The notes under the pieces: generated by a model
Told to the model about the DNA's origin: nothing
The model's input: the letters and a program-made list of their open reading frames with translations, nothing else
Databases searched by the model: none
Part shown: piece by piece, positions 35,593-44,344 of the stretch
Numbering within the stretch: the first letter of the stretch is position 1
Layout: each line of letters opens with the position of its first letter
Translations under genes and position numbers: made by a program
Origin: Flavobacterium luteolum
Lineage (GTDB): Bacteria > Bacteroidota > Bacteroidia > Flavobacteriales > Flavobacteriaceae
Length of the DNA: 64,000 nt
NCBI RefSeq assembly: GCF_027111275.1
Contig: NZ_CP114286.1
Coordinates: 1,364,001 to 1,428,000 of the forward strand
Direction: 5' to 3'

Positions 35593-36495
35593 TTATTTTT
35601 CTGGAAATGAATATTTCAAAGTACCTTTAAAGCCATCTTTAAAACCTTTATAACTTTTTTTCAATTTTAAAATCACCTCTTTTTCGACTAGAATAATTTT
35701 GAAAATCGAAAGAATATAGAAAAAATTCAATTTTAATACAAAATAGGTATCTGTGAAAAAATAATCTCTAGTTACTATCACATGATTTCTAGACATAAAA
35801 TACCTACGGAAACTATTATGATTAGAAGAACTAACACTAATACCTAGAATTTTTCTTTTTAATGGATCCCCCGCTTTATGAATCATACCGGGCTTAATAG
35901 ACATCAGTGATTTTTTACCATTCTTCTTTAATCTTAAAGAATATTCTATGTCAACATTATCAATAAAAAAATCATCTCTAAATCCTCCTATTTTAACAAA
36001 GGACTTAACACAAATTAAACAACCTGATGTAATCAAATAATCTTTTTCTAAATATTCTCTTTGCTTAGGTACTGCATTAAATGTATCTTCAAATGATGAT
36101 GTATAACTAACTCCAATCGCACCGATTTCATTTTTAGAAGAAAAAGAATTATAAACCTCTTGGATAACATTAATTATATTATCAAAAGGAGTAGAATCTT
36201 GATCAAAAGTAAGTACAAAATCGAAGTTAAACTTCATTGCCTCCTTCACTCCTTGATTCAATGCAGTAGCAATCCCCAAATTCGTATTATTTCTAATTAT
36301 ATCAACTTTGTCTTGATTTTCAATAGAGTCAATAATTTTAGCACCTTCATTAGTCGAATTATTATCAACTACAATAATTCGGTTTACCTGCTTACTCATA
36401 GTATTTATTAACTTTAATAAACCATTATCTGGATTATAAGTTATTATTAAGCAACAGATTGAATCAGTTTCTAAGAAATTTCTATTTTCATGCAT
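35593..36495 (-). CDS. Family 2 glycosyltransferase (rhamnosyltransferase-like)
   Basis: The 300-residue protein has SICCLIITYNPDNGLLKLIN at the start, IIVVDNNSTNEGAK, and FVLTFDQDSTPFDNII with a DQD donor motif, a signature of rhamnosyltransferase-like GT2 enzymes. FFIDNVDIEYSLRLKKNGKK is the usual acceptor-side block. A hydrophobic C-terminal segment (VLKLNFFYILSIFKIILV) could dock it to the membrane. With the complete dTDP-L-rhamnose pathway in the same operon, rhamnose transfer is a reasonable guess. Confidence 0.84.
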   Translation of the reverse strand: MHENRNFLETDSICCLIITYNPDNGLLKLINTMSKQVNRIIVVDNNSTNEGAKIIDSIENQDKVDIIRNNTNLGIATALNQGVKEAMKFNFDFVLTFDQDSTPFDNIINVIQEVYNSFSSKNEIGAIGVSYTSSFEDTFNAVPKQREYLEKDYLITSGCLICVKSFVKIGGFRDDFFIDNVDIEYSLRLKKNGKKSLMSIKPGMIHKAGDPLKRKILGISVSSSNHNSFRRYFMSRNHVIVTRDYFFTDTYFVLKLNFFYILSIFKIILVEKEVILKLKKSYKGFKDGFKGTLKYSFPEK

Positions 36496-36769
36496 ATATT
36501 ATTACCGCTAAAATTTTAATAAGTTAAAATATTATGCATAAAAAAGTAAACAAAAATATTTTTAACTTTAACTACCATATTGAATTCCATTTTTTATACA
36601 ATGTTTATTATAAAGCTATTTATTTAAATAAGCTTACAGTAAAATAAGCTCAAAAAGACTTAGTTAATTTAAATTTCATTTAAAACTTGAAAACTATCTA
36701 TAAAGTTCAAAATATAATTAAAAAAAGAAATGGCTATTCTCTTTTATTAATTGGTTTGCAAAAAATAAA
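36496..36769. other. AT-rich gap, no gene seen
   Basis: No frame here looks coding on either strand. The only structure I see is a short inverted repeat (AGCTTA at 36631-36636 paired with TAAGCT at 36645-36650), next to a TTATTTAAATAA palindrome. It could be a weak stem downstream of the polymerase gene, but it lacks a clear T run, so I do not call a terminator. Confidence 0.4.
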
Positions 36770-37843
36770 TTATTCCCAAAAAAAATGATAAGGAACTATT
36801 GAGCCAATAATTTCTTTGCTCCTGGAAAAAATGTATACAAAATGAAATATAGTTATAATACCCGTATAAATAATTATCAGAATCCGTCTATTGCGTTTTC
36901 CAAATTTGTATGCATAAGGTATAACAAGTATTTGTATTATCATTAAACCATATACCATCCTGAATGAATATTCGATAGTTGAAATTAAATTATATAGAAT
37001 AGTACCAAAAAATAATATATTAAAATAAAACCTGTATTCATTGTCTTGATCAGAAATAGGCTTTGTAATATAACAAAGAATTGAAAATGGGACAATTGAA
37101 AAAATGTATCCATACAAATTGGAACCCTCTCCAGTACCATAATTTGAGTATCTTACAATTGTGCCACTATAAATATTATCATTAAGACCACTCATATCTA
37201 AAATAAAGTCATTAATAAAACCATAAAAACCAGTTAGTCCTAATAACGTTACTAAAAATAAAGAAAGAACTATTAAATTATTGTTCAATCTTAAATTCTT
37301 TAAGAATAGAAATGGTAAAGCAATTATACTAGTTGTATGAAATAAAACAGCAATTAATAGTAAAATTAATGATATAAACTTCTTTTCATTATTCCAATAA
37401 CAATAAGCTCCCAAAATAAAAATTGTTGCTATTGATTGCCTAATTATGTTCATGCTTTCAGGAAAAAAATGAGAAACTGAGACCATGAAAATTAATGTAG
37501 AAAAAAGAGGGTTTGGCGACTCATTTTTTAACACAAAAAACAAAGGCATGTATATAAGTGACGATACAAATAATAACCAAATGACCCATGAATCTAAAAA
37601 AAAATGTACTATAGTATAAGTGAAAGGAAATAATATCTCATTGGAATCTGTGAAATAGCTGTCAATTCCAGTTCGAAAAGAATCAACATACTCGATGGTG
37701 TCAATTCCAACATTAGCACCTCTCAAACCGCAAATTAAAAACATAATTACTATTATAACCAAAGAAAAAAATATTTGATACTTCTTTTCTACGATTATAG
37801 TCAAAATCACTGTTATAAATGCCATTAAAAAATAAATAATCAT
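36770..37843 (-). CDS. wzy: EpsG/Wzy-type polysaccharide polymerase
   Basis: This 357-residue protein is almost entirely hydrophobic, with about ten membrane segments, and contains LICGLRGANVGIDTIEYVD in the first periplasmic loop. That GxDT-x-Y pattern is typical of EpsG-family polymerases. In Wzx/Wzy systems the polymerase joins repeat units on the periplasmic side. The operon otherwise has flippase, chain-length regulator and exporter, so this is the expected missing member. It is flanked by the two longest gene-poor, most AT-rich gaps of the window, as is common for the variable polymerase gene. Confidence 0.83.
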   Translation of the reverse strand: MIIYFLMAFITVILTIIVEKKYQIFFSLVIIVIMFLICGLRGANVGIDTIEYVDSFRTGIDSYFTDSNEILFPFTYTIVHFFLDSWVIWLLFVSSLIYMPLFFVLKNESPNPLFSTLIFMVSVSHFFPESMNIIRQSIATIFILGAYCYWNNEKKFISLILLLIAVLFHTTSIIALPFLFLKNLRLNNNLIVLSLFLVTLLGLTGFYGFINDFILDMSGLNDNIYSGTIVRYSNYGTGEGSNLYGYIFSIVPFSILCYITKPISDQDNEYRFYFNILFFGTILYNLISTIEYSFRMVYGLMIIQILVIPYAYKFGKRNRRILIIIYTGIITIFHFVYIFSRSKEIIGSIVPYHFFWE

Positions 37844-38211
37844 TGAAAAATACTGTTTTGAAGATATGTAAGTTAAACTATTAGGTATAACATTTGAAGA
37901 AAATAATGATTAGAAATTTTTAAAATATCTAAAAATAGTACTTAAACAATGCAAACAAATAACAGCTATGTTAAAATAAAATATGGCTTTTTAAAATTAC
38001 ATCTTCTTTTTACTATACTTTGATTTCAAATCAAATGTCGTCAGAAATTTTTTTTGATTTAGAAATTAATTCCATAAAGAAACATGTAGAAGAGAACAAA
38101 GTATCTAATAAACTTAATCAATTAAATTGCAATGAATTAAACTTCTAGTTTTTCTTTTATTATTAGGTGCATTCAATTAATAAATACAATTTTTATAATA
38201 TTTCAATTCAT
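37844..38211. other. Longest gap (368 bases), AT-rich, with one doubtful plus-strand frame
   Basis: No minus-strand frame here is convincing. On the plus strand a small frame from ATG 38035 to TAG 38148 encodes 37 residues (MSSEIFFDLEINSIKKHVEE and onward), and the same frame stays open further upstream to about 37973. It is opposite in direction to every other gene, and AT-rich DNA yields such frames by chance, so I do not call it a gene. The gap may be the scar of recombination around the polymerase gene. Confidence 0.35.
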
Positions 38212-39177
38212 CTAAAAATTCTTTTTTTGAATATGTCTAAAAAGAGTAGGGCTAAAAACTAAAATACGCTTTAATAAAACTCTCCAATTATTTAATTTAA
38301 GTTTTGAAGCAAAAAAACGAGCAGCTTTGTTTTCTTGGTATTTGATTGCACAACTAATACTAGCAGAAAACCTAGATTGCTCAATTATATCATAAGTGAT
38401 ATTCTTGGAGGTATATCTATTAATGAAAAAATGTCTAATATCATAATAGGAATTTAGAAAAAGCATATCTTTTTCATAAGATGTACTCTTGCTTGCCGAA
38501 TTTTCTAAAACTCTATATGTGGCCATAGATTCAGGAAAGTATTTAAATTTACAATGTTTTGAAAACTCCAACCACATAACATAATCTCCCATCAAAAACT
38601 TACTTCTTACATTTACTTCAATATCCATAAAATTCTTTAGCAAGCTTTTTTTGAACATTACTGTAGGCGTATATATGTTATTGTATCTTAATAACTCTTC
38701 GAAAACAAAATCACTAGATGGGTTTATTTTATTTTTTTGATGATAATTCTTAACTAATTCCCCGTTTTTCTCAAAAAAATAATCAGCTTCATGGTGCACT
38801 AAACCAAATTCGTCATTTTTTACCAAAAAATCTACTTGCTTTTGCAATTTAGAAGGATCTGTCCAAAAATCATCACCCTCACAAAGAGCAATATATTTCC
38901 CTCGAGGAGCACTGAAAATAACATTTTCCACTGAACAGTCTTTTTTTGAGTATAGATTTTCAGTTTGATAAATATTATTAAATAAGTGAGGGTATTTAGA
39001 TTCATATTCTTTCACTATTTGTGCTGTACTATCAGTAGATGCATCGTCATGAACAATTACCTCTACAGAAAAATTGGTTTGTTGCATGATAAACCCATCC
39101 AAACATGCTCTAATATAATTTTCATGATTGTAGGTGGTACAAATAACTGTTACTAATGGTAAATTTTCTTGATCCAT
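38212..39177 (-). CDS. Family 2 glycosyltransferase
   Basis: The 321-residue GT2 protein starts PLVTVICTTYNHENYIRACL, continues VEVIVHDDASTDSTAQIV, and has ALCEGDDFWTDPSKLQKQVD, a clear donor motif of a widespread subfamily. KFLMGDYVMWLEFSKHCKF is the second acidic region. It is followed by the longest gap before the polymerase gene and preceded at 3 bases by an acetyltransferase gene. It may add the sugar acylated by the cassette upstream in the operon, judging only from position. Confidence 0.87.
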   Translation of the reverse strand: MDQENLPLVTVICTTYNHENYIRACLDGFIMQQTNFSVEVIVHDDASTDSTAQIVKEYESKYPHLFNNIYQTENLYSKKDCSVENVIFSAPRGKYIALCEGDDFWTDPSKLQKQVDFLVKNDEFGLVHHEADYFFEKNGELVKNYHQKNKINPSSDFVFEELLRYNNIYTPTVMFKKSLLKNFMDIEVNVRSKFLMGDYVMWLEFSKHCKFKYFPESMATYRVLENSASKSTSYEKDMLFLNSYYDIRHFFINRYTSKNITYDIIEQSRFSASISCAIKYQENKAARFFASKLKLNNWRVLLKRILVFSPTLFRHIQKKNF

Positions 39178-39180
39178 TTT

Positions 39181-39840
39181 TTACTTAGGTATAGCTATTA
39201 TGCTTTCTTTATATCTATAAAAAATCGTAGTTTCATCCTTAATTGATTTATCTACTACCATGCCTGCTTGTATTGTATTACTATTTCCTACTGTGACGTG
39301 AGGTATTACAGTTGATCTAATTCCAAAAAAATTATTACTCCCTATTGAAACTCTTCCAGCAATACCAGCGGTGGAGAAAAAATTACCATTACCAATTACA
39401 CAATCATGACTAATGAAACTGTAAGAAGTAATCATATTAAAATCTCCAATTTTTATATTAGGACCAACAATACAAAACGGATAAATAATATTTCCTTTTC
39501 CCAATTCAATATTATCAGGTATAATTACTGAATGGTGTATAAATTGAAAAAACACAGCACCTTTAATTTCCAATTTAGAAATAATTTCATTTCTAAACTT
39601 AATATCCGATATTCCTATCAAAACTTCAATTCCATTCTCAAAATTGTAGGTATCGATATCTCCAAGAACAGGTTTTTGAAGATTGTATTTTTTCCAATAC
39701 TTTTCAATATTATAGTCGTAATCAATATATCCCAGCAAATCAATCTGAGATTGAGAATCAACATATTTATTATTATCTTCTATATATGAAGTTAATTCAG
39801 CAGCAACTGCCCCTGTACCAATAATTACAATTTTTTTCAT
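39181..39840 (-). CDS. NeuD/PglD-like hexapeptide acyltransferase
   Basis: The 219-residue protein has an N-terminal nucleotide-type part (KIVIIGTGAVAAELTSYIE) and a left-handed beta helix visible as hexapeptide repeats (IELGKGNIIYPFCIVGPNIK). The likely catalytic His lies in YSFISHDCVIGNGNFF. It belongs with NeuD/PglD-type O- or N-acetyltransferases. The gene overlaps the metallo-hydrolase gene by four bases, so it is part of the acyl cassette or its neighbour. The acceptor sugar is unknown. Confidence 0.8.
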   Translation of the reverse strand: MKKIVIIGTGAVAAELTSYIEDNNKYVDSQSQIDLLGYIDYDYNIEKYWKKYNLQKPVLGDIDTYNFENGIEVLIGISDIKFRNEIISKLEIKGAVFFQFIHHSVIIPDNIELGKGNIIYPFCIVGPNIKIGDFNMITSYSFISHDCVIGNGNFFSTAGIAGRVSIGSNNFFGIRSTVIPHVTVGNSNTIQAGMVVDKSIKDETTIFYRYKESIIAIPK

Positions 39841-40469
39841 AAAACTTTACTAAAATCAATTTCATTAAAAGCCATTACTTCTCCATGACCTGGATATACC
39901 ATCATTTTATCATTACTAAACAATTCACTAAGCTCGTAAATTGTTTCTGTTAATTGCTTTTTACTGCCTCCAGGTAATTTTGTAACTGTTTTAATGCCTT
40001 TAATAAAAACATCTCCCATAAAAAGATATTTATCAATCCAAAAAGAAACAGAGCCTTCTGAATGCCCAGGTGTTTCTTTAAATTTGAATACATAATTTCC
40101 AAGTTTTAGGTCATTATTAGAAACTAGGATAATATTATTTTTTGCAAGAATTTCAAAGCCTACCTGATCATAAAATACAGACAGGTTTTTCTTTTTATTA
40201 ATTATGTTGCCTAAACACTTTTCTGTGCATACTATTGCACAATTAAATATCTTTATTAATTTATTAACTCCCCAAATGTGATCAAAATGCTCGTGAGTTA
40301 ATATAATATTTTGAGGAACTAAATTATTCTCTTGTAAGAAAGATAATAATTCTTTGCAATCTTCTGTTCCAGGATCAACAACAATGCAATTTGAATTCAA
40401 ATCATTATAAATTACAAAACAATTAGAATCAATAGGATGATTCTTAATCATTTTAATCAGTATCTCCAT
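39837..40469 (-). CDS. Metallo-beta-lactamase fold hydrolase
   Basis: The 210-residue protein carries the MBL metal motif THEHFDHIWG (HxHxDH), followed by TPGHSEGSVSFWI, MGDVFIKG and YPGHGEV, so both zinc sites look complete. Glyoxalase II-like members of this fold hydrolyse thioesters. Placed among acyl carrier protein, ketosynthase and ketoreductase genes, it could release or edit an acyl thioester. That role is inferred; other hydrolase activities are possible. It starts 6 bases after the ketoreductase gene ends. Confidence 0.82.
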   Translation of the reverse strand: MEILIKMIKNHPIDSNCFVIYNDLNSNCIVVDPGTEDCKELLSFLQENNLVPQNIILTHEHFDHIWGVNKLIKIFNCAIVCTEKCLGNIINKKKNLSVFYDQVGFEILAKNNIILVSNNDLKLGNYVFKFKETPGHSEGSVSFWIDKYLFMGDVFIKGIKTVTKLPGGSKKQLTETIYELSELFSNDKMMVYPGHGEVMAFNEIDFSKVL

Positions 40470-40475
40470 TTTAAT

Positions 40476-41225
40476 TTAACCTGAAATATTTATTGTTCTG
40501 CCCCCATCAACAGTTATTTGTTGGCCTGTAATCCATCTTGCATTTTCAGAAAGTAAAAATGAAACTGCTTGAAAAATATCATTCGTTGAACCAATTCCTA
40601 ATGGATAAACAGATAACATTCTTTGTTTTAATTCTTCATTTCCTAAAATATCTTTTGTCATCTCAGTTTCCACAGCACCTGGAAGAACAGAATTAACACG
40701 AACTTTTGGTGCCAATTCAACAGCTAATGATCTCATTAAACCATCTAATGCTGATTTTGATGCACCATAGGCACCCATTGCTTTAGCACCGTAATTACTA
40801 ATATTACTTGATATAAAAATTGCACAGTTCAAAGAACTATTATTTAATTTCTTATTTATAAGAATAGTAGAGATAAGGCTTGCCGCAAAAACATTAACAT
40901 TAAATGTGCTTTTCAAAACGTTTAAATTTGACATTTTTAAAGGAGCCATTTTCATAATACCTGCACAATGCACAAATTTTATAACTTCAATAGAATTGTT
41001 TAGCAAAAAAAGTTTTAATGAATCTTCAACTTCTTCAATTTCTTCCAAATTACATAACCATGTAAGAGTAGAATTTTTTTTTGCACATAAACTTTCAACT
41101 TCATTTAACTTTTCTAAATTTCGACCATGCAAAACTACATTATAATCATTAGAAAGTTTAACTGCGATTTTTTTACCAATTCCAGACGTTGCACCTGTTA
41201 TTAGAACGAATTGCTTTTTCTCCAT
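40476..41225 (-). CDS. FabG-like short-chain dehydrogenase (ketoreductase) 1
   Basis: The protein has the SDR cofactor loop LITGATSGIGKKIA and the catalytic YGASKSALDGL (YxxxK), followed by VRVNSVLPGAVETEM and GQQITVDGGR at the end, all as in 3-ketoacyl-ACP reductases. I choose the ATG at 41223-41225, five bases after the stop of the neighbouring SDR, because the cofactor loop then begins at the usual distance; the ATG 27 bases upstream would overlap that gene. Length is then 249 residues. In this context it probably reduces a 3-keto acyl chain carried on one of the two nearby carrier proteins. Confidence 0.87.
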   Translation of the reverse strand: MEKKQFVLITGATSGIGKKIAVKLSNDYNVVLHGRNLEKLNEVESLCAKKNSTLTWLCNLEEIEEVEDSLKLFLLNNSIEVIKFVHCAGIMKMAPLKMSNLNVLKSTFNVNVFAASLISTILINKKLNNSSLNCAIFISSNISNYGAKAMGAYGASKSALDGLMRSLAVELAPKVRVNSVLPGAVETEMTKDILGNEELKQRMLSVYPLGIGSTNDIFQAVSFLLSENARWITGQQITVDGGRTINISG

Positions 41226-41229
41226 AATA

Positions 41230-41988
41230 TTATTGGGCTGTAAATCCACCATCTACATTTATTATTGAACCCGTAATCCATTTAGCCATATCTGACACTA
41301 AAAAAGCAATAGCATTTGCCACATCTTCTGCATTTCCAAGTCCTAAAGGATGAAGTCTATTAATTAATTCATCGTATTCAGAATTAAAAGAACCACTAAT
41401 TGAATCTAACATATTTGTTTTCACAAATCCTGGCGCAACACAATTTACTCTTATGTTTTTAGACGCCAGCTCAATTGCAAGTGACTTTGTTATTCCGTGT
41501 AAAGCCGATTTTGACATCGCATATCCAACATTAGCTGCTGATCCAACACAACCATATACGGATGAGATAAAAATAAATGATCCTGATTCTCCAGTAAAAA
41601 CTGACTTATTACTACAAATTTTGGCTAATTCTAAACCAGCAATTGAATTAAGTTTTAATACATCAAGAAGTATTTTATCATTAAGTGATTTTAAAGGAGA
41701 CAAATAAGGCCTGCCTGCCAAATGCACAAAACCATTAACTTTACCTACCTCTGATACCGCATTAAAAATTTTTGCTTTTAACTCATTCGAGTCCAACAAA
41801 TCAAGAGCTAGAATTTTTGTACTATTCTCACAAATTTCAGCCGTTTCATACAGGCCTTTTTCGTTCAAATCTATCAAAATTAAAGTTGCCCCTAATTTAG
41901 ATAATACTATACTTGTTGCTCTACCAATTCCTGATGAAGCTCCCGTAATAATATATTTTTTACCTAATAATGAGATCGGATTATACAC
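41230..41988 (-). CDS. FabG-like short-chain dehydrogenase (ketoreductase) 2, GTG start
   Basis: This 252-residue SDR has KYIITGASSGIGRATSIVL, the active-site YAMSKSALHGI, IRVNCVAPGFVKTNML and GSIINVDGGFTAQ. It starts with GTG at 41986-41988, since no ATG precedes the conserved loop. It is a paralogue of the SDR that follows. Having two ketoreductases with one ketosynthase suggests two different reductions, for example at two positions of a dihydroxy acyl chain. It sits 15 bases after the first acyl carrier protein gene. Confidence 0.87.
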   Translation of the reverse strand: MYNPISLLGKKYIITGASSGIGRATSIVLSKLGATLILIDLNEKGLYETAEICENSTKILALDLLDSNELKAKIFNAVSEVGKVNGFVHLAGRPYLSPLKSLNDKILLDVLKLNSIAGLELAKICSNKSVFTGESGSFIFISSVYGCVGSAANVGYAMSKSALHGITKSLAIELASKNIRVNCVAPGFVKTNMLDSISGSFNSEYDELINRLHPLGLGNAEDVANAIAFLVSDMAKWITGSIINVDGGFTAQ

Positions 41989-42003
41989 TCTTGATTGATT
42001 GAT

Positions 42004-42216
42004 TTAATTATTTGTTAGTAATTCGTATAAACCACCAATAGTTTTAGCTTCAACAATTTCTGCAGCTGTAATAGTTTTTTGAAATTCTTCTCCTGAATAA
42101 GCTATTATTGATAAACTTGTTAATGAATCCCATGCATCAAAATCAACAATTGTATCAGTTAATTGTACAGTGTCTTCTTCTAACAATTCAGCCATTTTTT
42201 CTAAAAAATCTTCCAT
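42004..42216 (-). CDS. Acyl carrier protein 1
   Basis: This 70-residue acidic protein has the carrier protein pattern. Ser31 in DAWDSLTSLSII matches the DSL motif that receives the phosphopantetheine arm, and a C-terminal helix AKTIGGLYELL follows. It would hold an acyl chain as a thioester for the ketosynthase and ketoreductases encoded on both sides. Its divergence from housekeeping AcpP, together with its place in the locus, argues for a dedicated carrier. Confidence 0.82.
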   Translation of the reverse strand: MEDFLEKMAELLEEDTVQLTDTIVDFDAWDSLTSLSIIAYSGEEFQKTITAAEIVEAKTIGGLYELLTNN

Positions 42217-42232
42217 TTTATTTTATTTTTTT

Positions 42233-43297
42233 TTAATATTCTATTATTTCACAAAAAGATAAGGGACCTACATCCATTAATAGAGAAGCCCAAGTTAAAC
42301 CTACACCGAAACCAGAAAAACAAACTTTTAATCGATTTTCTTTAATCTGTTCCGATATATTAAAACATGTTACTACAGGAACTGTAACACCGCTAGAATT
42401 ACCAAAATTTTCCACTACATTCGCGGGCATTTTTTCTCTGGCAACCCCAATTTTATCGGCAACTTTATTAAGCATAAATTTATTTGGCTGATGAAATAAA
42501 TAGTAATCAACAGCATTCTTGTCTGTTTTTGCCATTTCTAATAAAGATTCAATCATTGGCGGAACCTCTGCTTGAACAAAATTAAAAACATCATCACCTT
42601 TCATTACTAAATTTTCTTTGCTTCTAAAATTACCACTGGCATCTTCATATAACACTGAAGTTTCACTTGAAATTGGCAATTTTGCTCCTCCTGCAGGAAT
42701 TTGTAAAGCAAATGCCCCAGATCCATCCATTTTTATTGTACCAAAAATTTCAGTTTTCTGGGACGATTTTTCTACAATTGTAATTGAAGCTGCATCGCCT
42801 ATTAACGGATTACTATTTCGATCTCTTTTTGAAACTTTGGTACTTAAAACATCTGCATTTACAACAACAATTTTAGAAATTGAAGGCTGTTCCAACAACA
42901 TAAAAGCTTGATTCAGCCCAATAATAAAACCGGCACATCCTTGATTAATATCCAAGCAAATCATATCCTGTTTTAAATTAAAATGTCCCTGAATAACATT
43001 ACTTGTTGGAGGCATTATATAATCTGGCGACTGTGTGACAAAAATCAATGCATCAATATCTTCTTTTTTTAATTTTCCTGTAGAAAAAAGATAATCCAAG
43101 CCTTTAATAGCTAAATCAGATGAACAGATTCCTTCTGGTGCAATTCTTCTTTTATTCAACCCAAGAGCAGCCTTTAATTTTAATGATTTTGCTGTAGAAA
43201 AGTTGTAATTTTCCATCTCATCCTCAAAATGAATTTCTCTCGAGGGCATCACCACCAACATTCCTGTAATTTCTTTGTCTTTGAAGTACAGATTCAT
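42233..43297 (-). CDS. 3-oxoacyl-ACP synthase III (FabH-like ketosynthase)
   Basis: The 354-residue thiolase-fold enzyme has Cys121 in INQGCAGFIIGL, His269 in LFHQPNKFML and Asn300 in NFGNSSGVTVP, the catalytic set of KAS III. It condenses an acyl starter with malonyl-ACP, adding two carbons. In the cassette it lies between the two carrier protein genes and overlaps the second by one base. A KAS III in a polysaccharide locus recalls the viosamine island of Pseudomonas syringae, where such an enzyme helps make a 3-hydroxybutyryl group. The chain made here is unknown. Confidence 0.9.
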   Translation of the reverse strand: MNLYFKDKEITGMLVVMPSREIHFEDEMENYNFSTAKSLKLKAALGLNKRRIAPEGICSSDLAIKGLDYLFSTGKLKKEDIDALIFVTQSPDYIMPPTSNVIQGHFNLKQDMICLDINQGCAGFIIGLNQAFMLLEQPSISKIVVVNADVLSTKVSKRDRNSNPLIGDAASITIVEKSSQKTEIFGTIKMDGSGAFALQIPAGGAKLPISSETSVLYEDASGNFRSKENLVMKGDDVFNFVQAEVPPMIESLLEMAKTDKNAVDYYLFHQPNKFMLNKVADKIGVAREKMPANVVENFGNSSGVTVPVVTCFNISEQIKENRLKVCFSGFGVGLTWASLLMDVGPLSFCEIIEY

Positions 43298-43527
43298 TAC
43301 TTGATGTATTTACTTAATAGACTAGAAATACTATCAATATTTGAAAAATTTTCTGGCAATATATCTACACCATCTATTGATATATCAAAAGTTTCATCTA
43401 AACTTGTTACCAAAGTCACCAAATCAAATGAATCTAACATTCCTGCTTCAATAAAGTTTTCAACAGGTTCATTAAAATCAAACTCTGGTCTTATATCATT
43501 TAGTATTGAAATTATTTTATTATTCAT
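43297..43527 (-). CDS. Acyl carrier protein 2
   Basis: This 76-residue protein resembles the carrier proteins of adenylation-dependent systems. Ser33 in AGMLDSFDLVTLV is the expected phosphopantetheine site. It overlaps the GNAT gene by 8 bases and the ketosynthase gene by one, so three proteins are co-translated. A second carrier suggests that starter loading (by the adenylation enzyme) and chain extension use different carriers. This is inference from gene order. Confidence 0.83.
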   Translation of the reverse strand: MNNKIISILNDIRPEFDFNEPVENFIEAGMLDSFDLVTLVTSLDETFDISIDGVDILPENFSNIDSISSLLSKYIK

Positions 43528-44344
43528 AGCTAATCGTTTTATTACTTAGTATAAAATTATACATTTTTTCTTCAACAAACCCATAATGTTTGTATCTCTT
43601 TATGGCATTTTCGTTACTCTTAATTACCCAGAAAATATGCCTATTTGTGTCTTTCCCTTTACTTTCAAAAAAATTAAAAAGTTTAGAGCCAATTTTTTTC
43701 TCTCTGAAATCTGGATGAACAAACCAATATCTTAAATACAATGTACTTCCTGTAATTTCATATATTAAGAACCCTCCTAAGGTATTGTTTTCTTCATATA
43801 CCAAGATATTTTTATTTTCAATCCATCTTATCAATTCATCCTTCTCTGGCAATTGCTCTGCCTTTTCATCGAAAAAAGCATTAAACAAATTTTGAATTGA
43901 AAACAAATGATCCTTTGAGGCTTCTTTAATTCCCTCCACTTTATCTGATAAAAAATCCTTTCCACCACTTATTCTATTCATTCTAACGAGTGATGTATAA
44001 TAATGAAATGAATGCTTATAGAAAATATCCAATAATTCCGAAGTTTCTTCACGTTGAACAATATCCAAAATCAAAATTTCATCCTGAAATTCCCTAATAA
44101 GATTAGGAAGTGATTTACTTAATTGTTCATTAGAAGAAGCTATAAAGAACAAAGTACAATGACTTGCTTTTTTATAAATAAAGTACGTCACTTCTCCTTG
44201 ATCTATTATATAGAAATTACCATTAGATATCCATATATCAATTTTCTCGCGATTAGGATAAAAATTAGTAATTAGCTTTTTCTTATAATTTTTAATTTTA
44301 ATTAGAGCATTACTAATTTCATTAAAATCATCTACGCTTTTCAT
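43520..44344 (-). CDS. GNAT-family acyltransferase
   Basis: The 274-residue protein ends with a GNAT domain: YLRYWFVHPDFREKKIGSKL gives the acyl-CoA/pantetheine-binding loop and NENAIKRYKHYGFVEEKMY the final strand. The first about 130 residues form an additional region of unclear function, perhaps a second degenerate GNAT fold. In this cassette it could move the finished acyl chain from the carrier protein onto a sugar amino group. Its start overlaps the adenylation gene stop by one base. Acceptor and donor are inferred. Confidence 0.78.
   Translation of the reverse strand: MKSVDDFNEISNALIKIKNYKKKLITNFYPNREKIDIWISNGNFYIIDQGEVTYFIYKKASHCTLFFIASSNEQLSKSLPNLIREFQDEILILDIVQREETSELLDIFYKHSFHYYTSLVRMNRISGGKDFLSDKVEGIKEASKDHLFSIQNLFNAFFDEKAEQLPEKDELIRWIENKNILVYEENNTLGGFLIYEITGSTLYLRYWFVHPDFREKKIGSKLFNFFESKGKDTNRHIFWVIKSNENAIKRYKHYGFVEEKMYNFILSNKTISYE

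Noticed and set aside
36551..36558. TATTTTTG on the minus strand as a promoter before the rhamnosyltransferase-like gene
   Set aside because: The nearest TTG is about 40 bases upstream, far outside the normal spacing.
38035..38148. Plus-strand 37-codon frame in the gap upstream of the polymerase gene
   Set aside because: It is opposite to all other genes, has no recognisable motif or ribosome binding site, and frames of this length arise by chance in such AT-rich DNA. Mentioned only as part of the gap.
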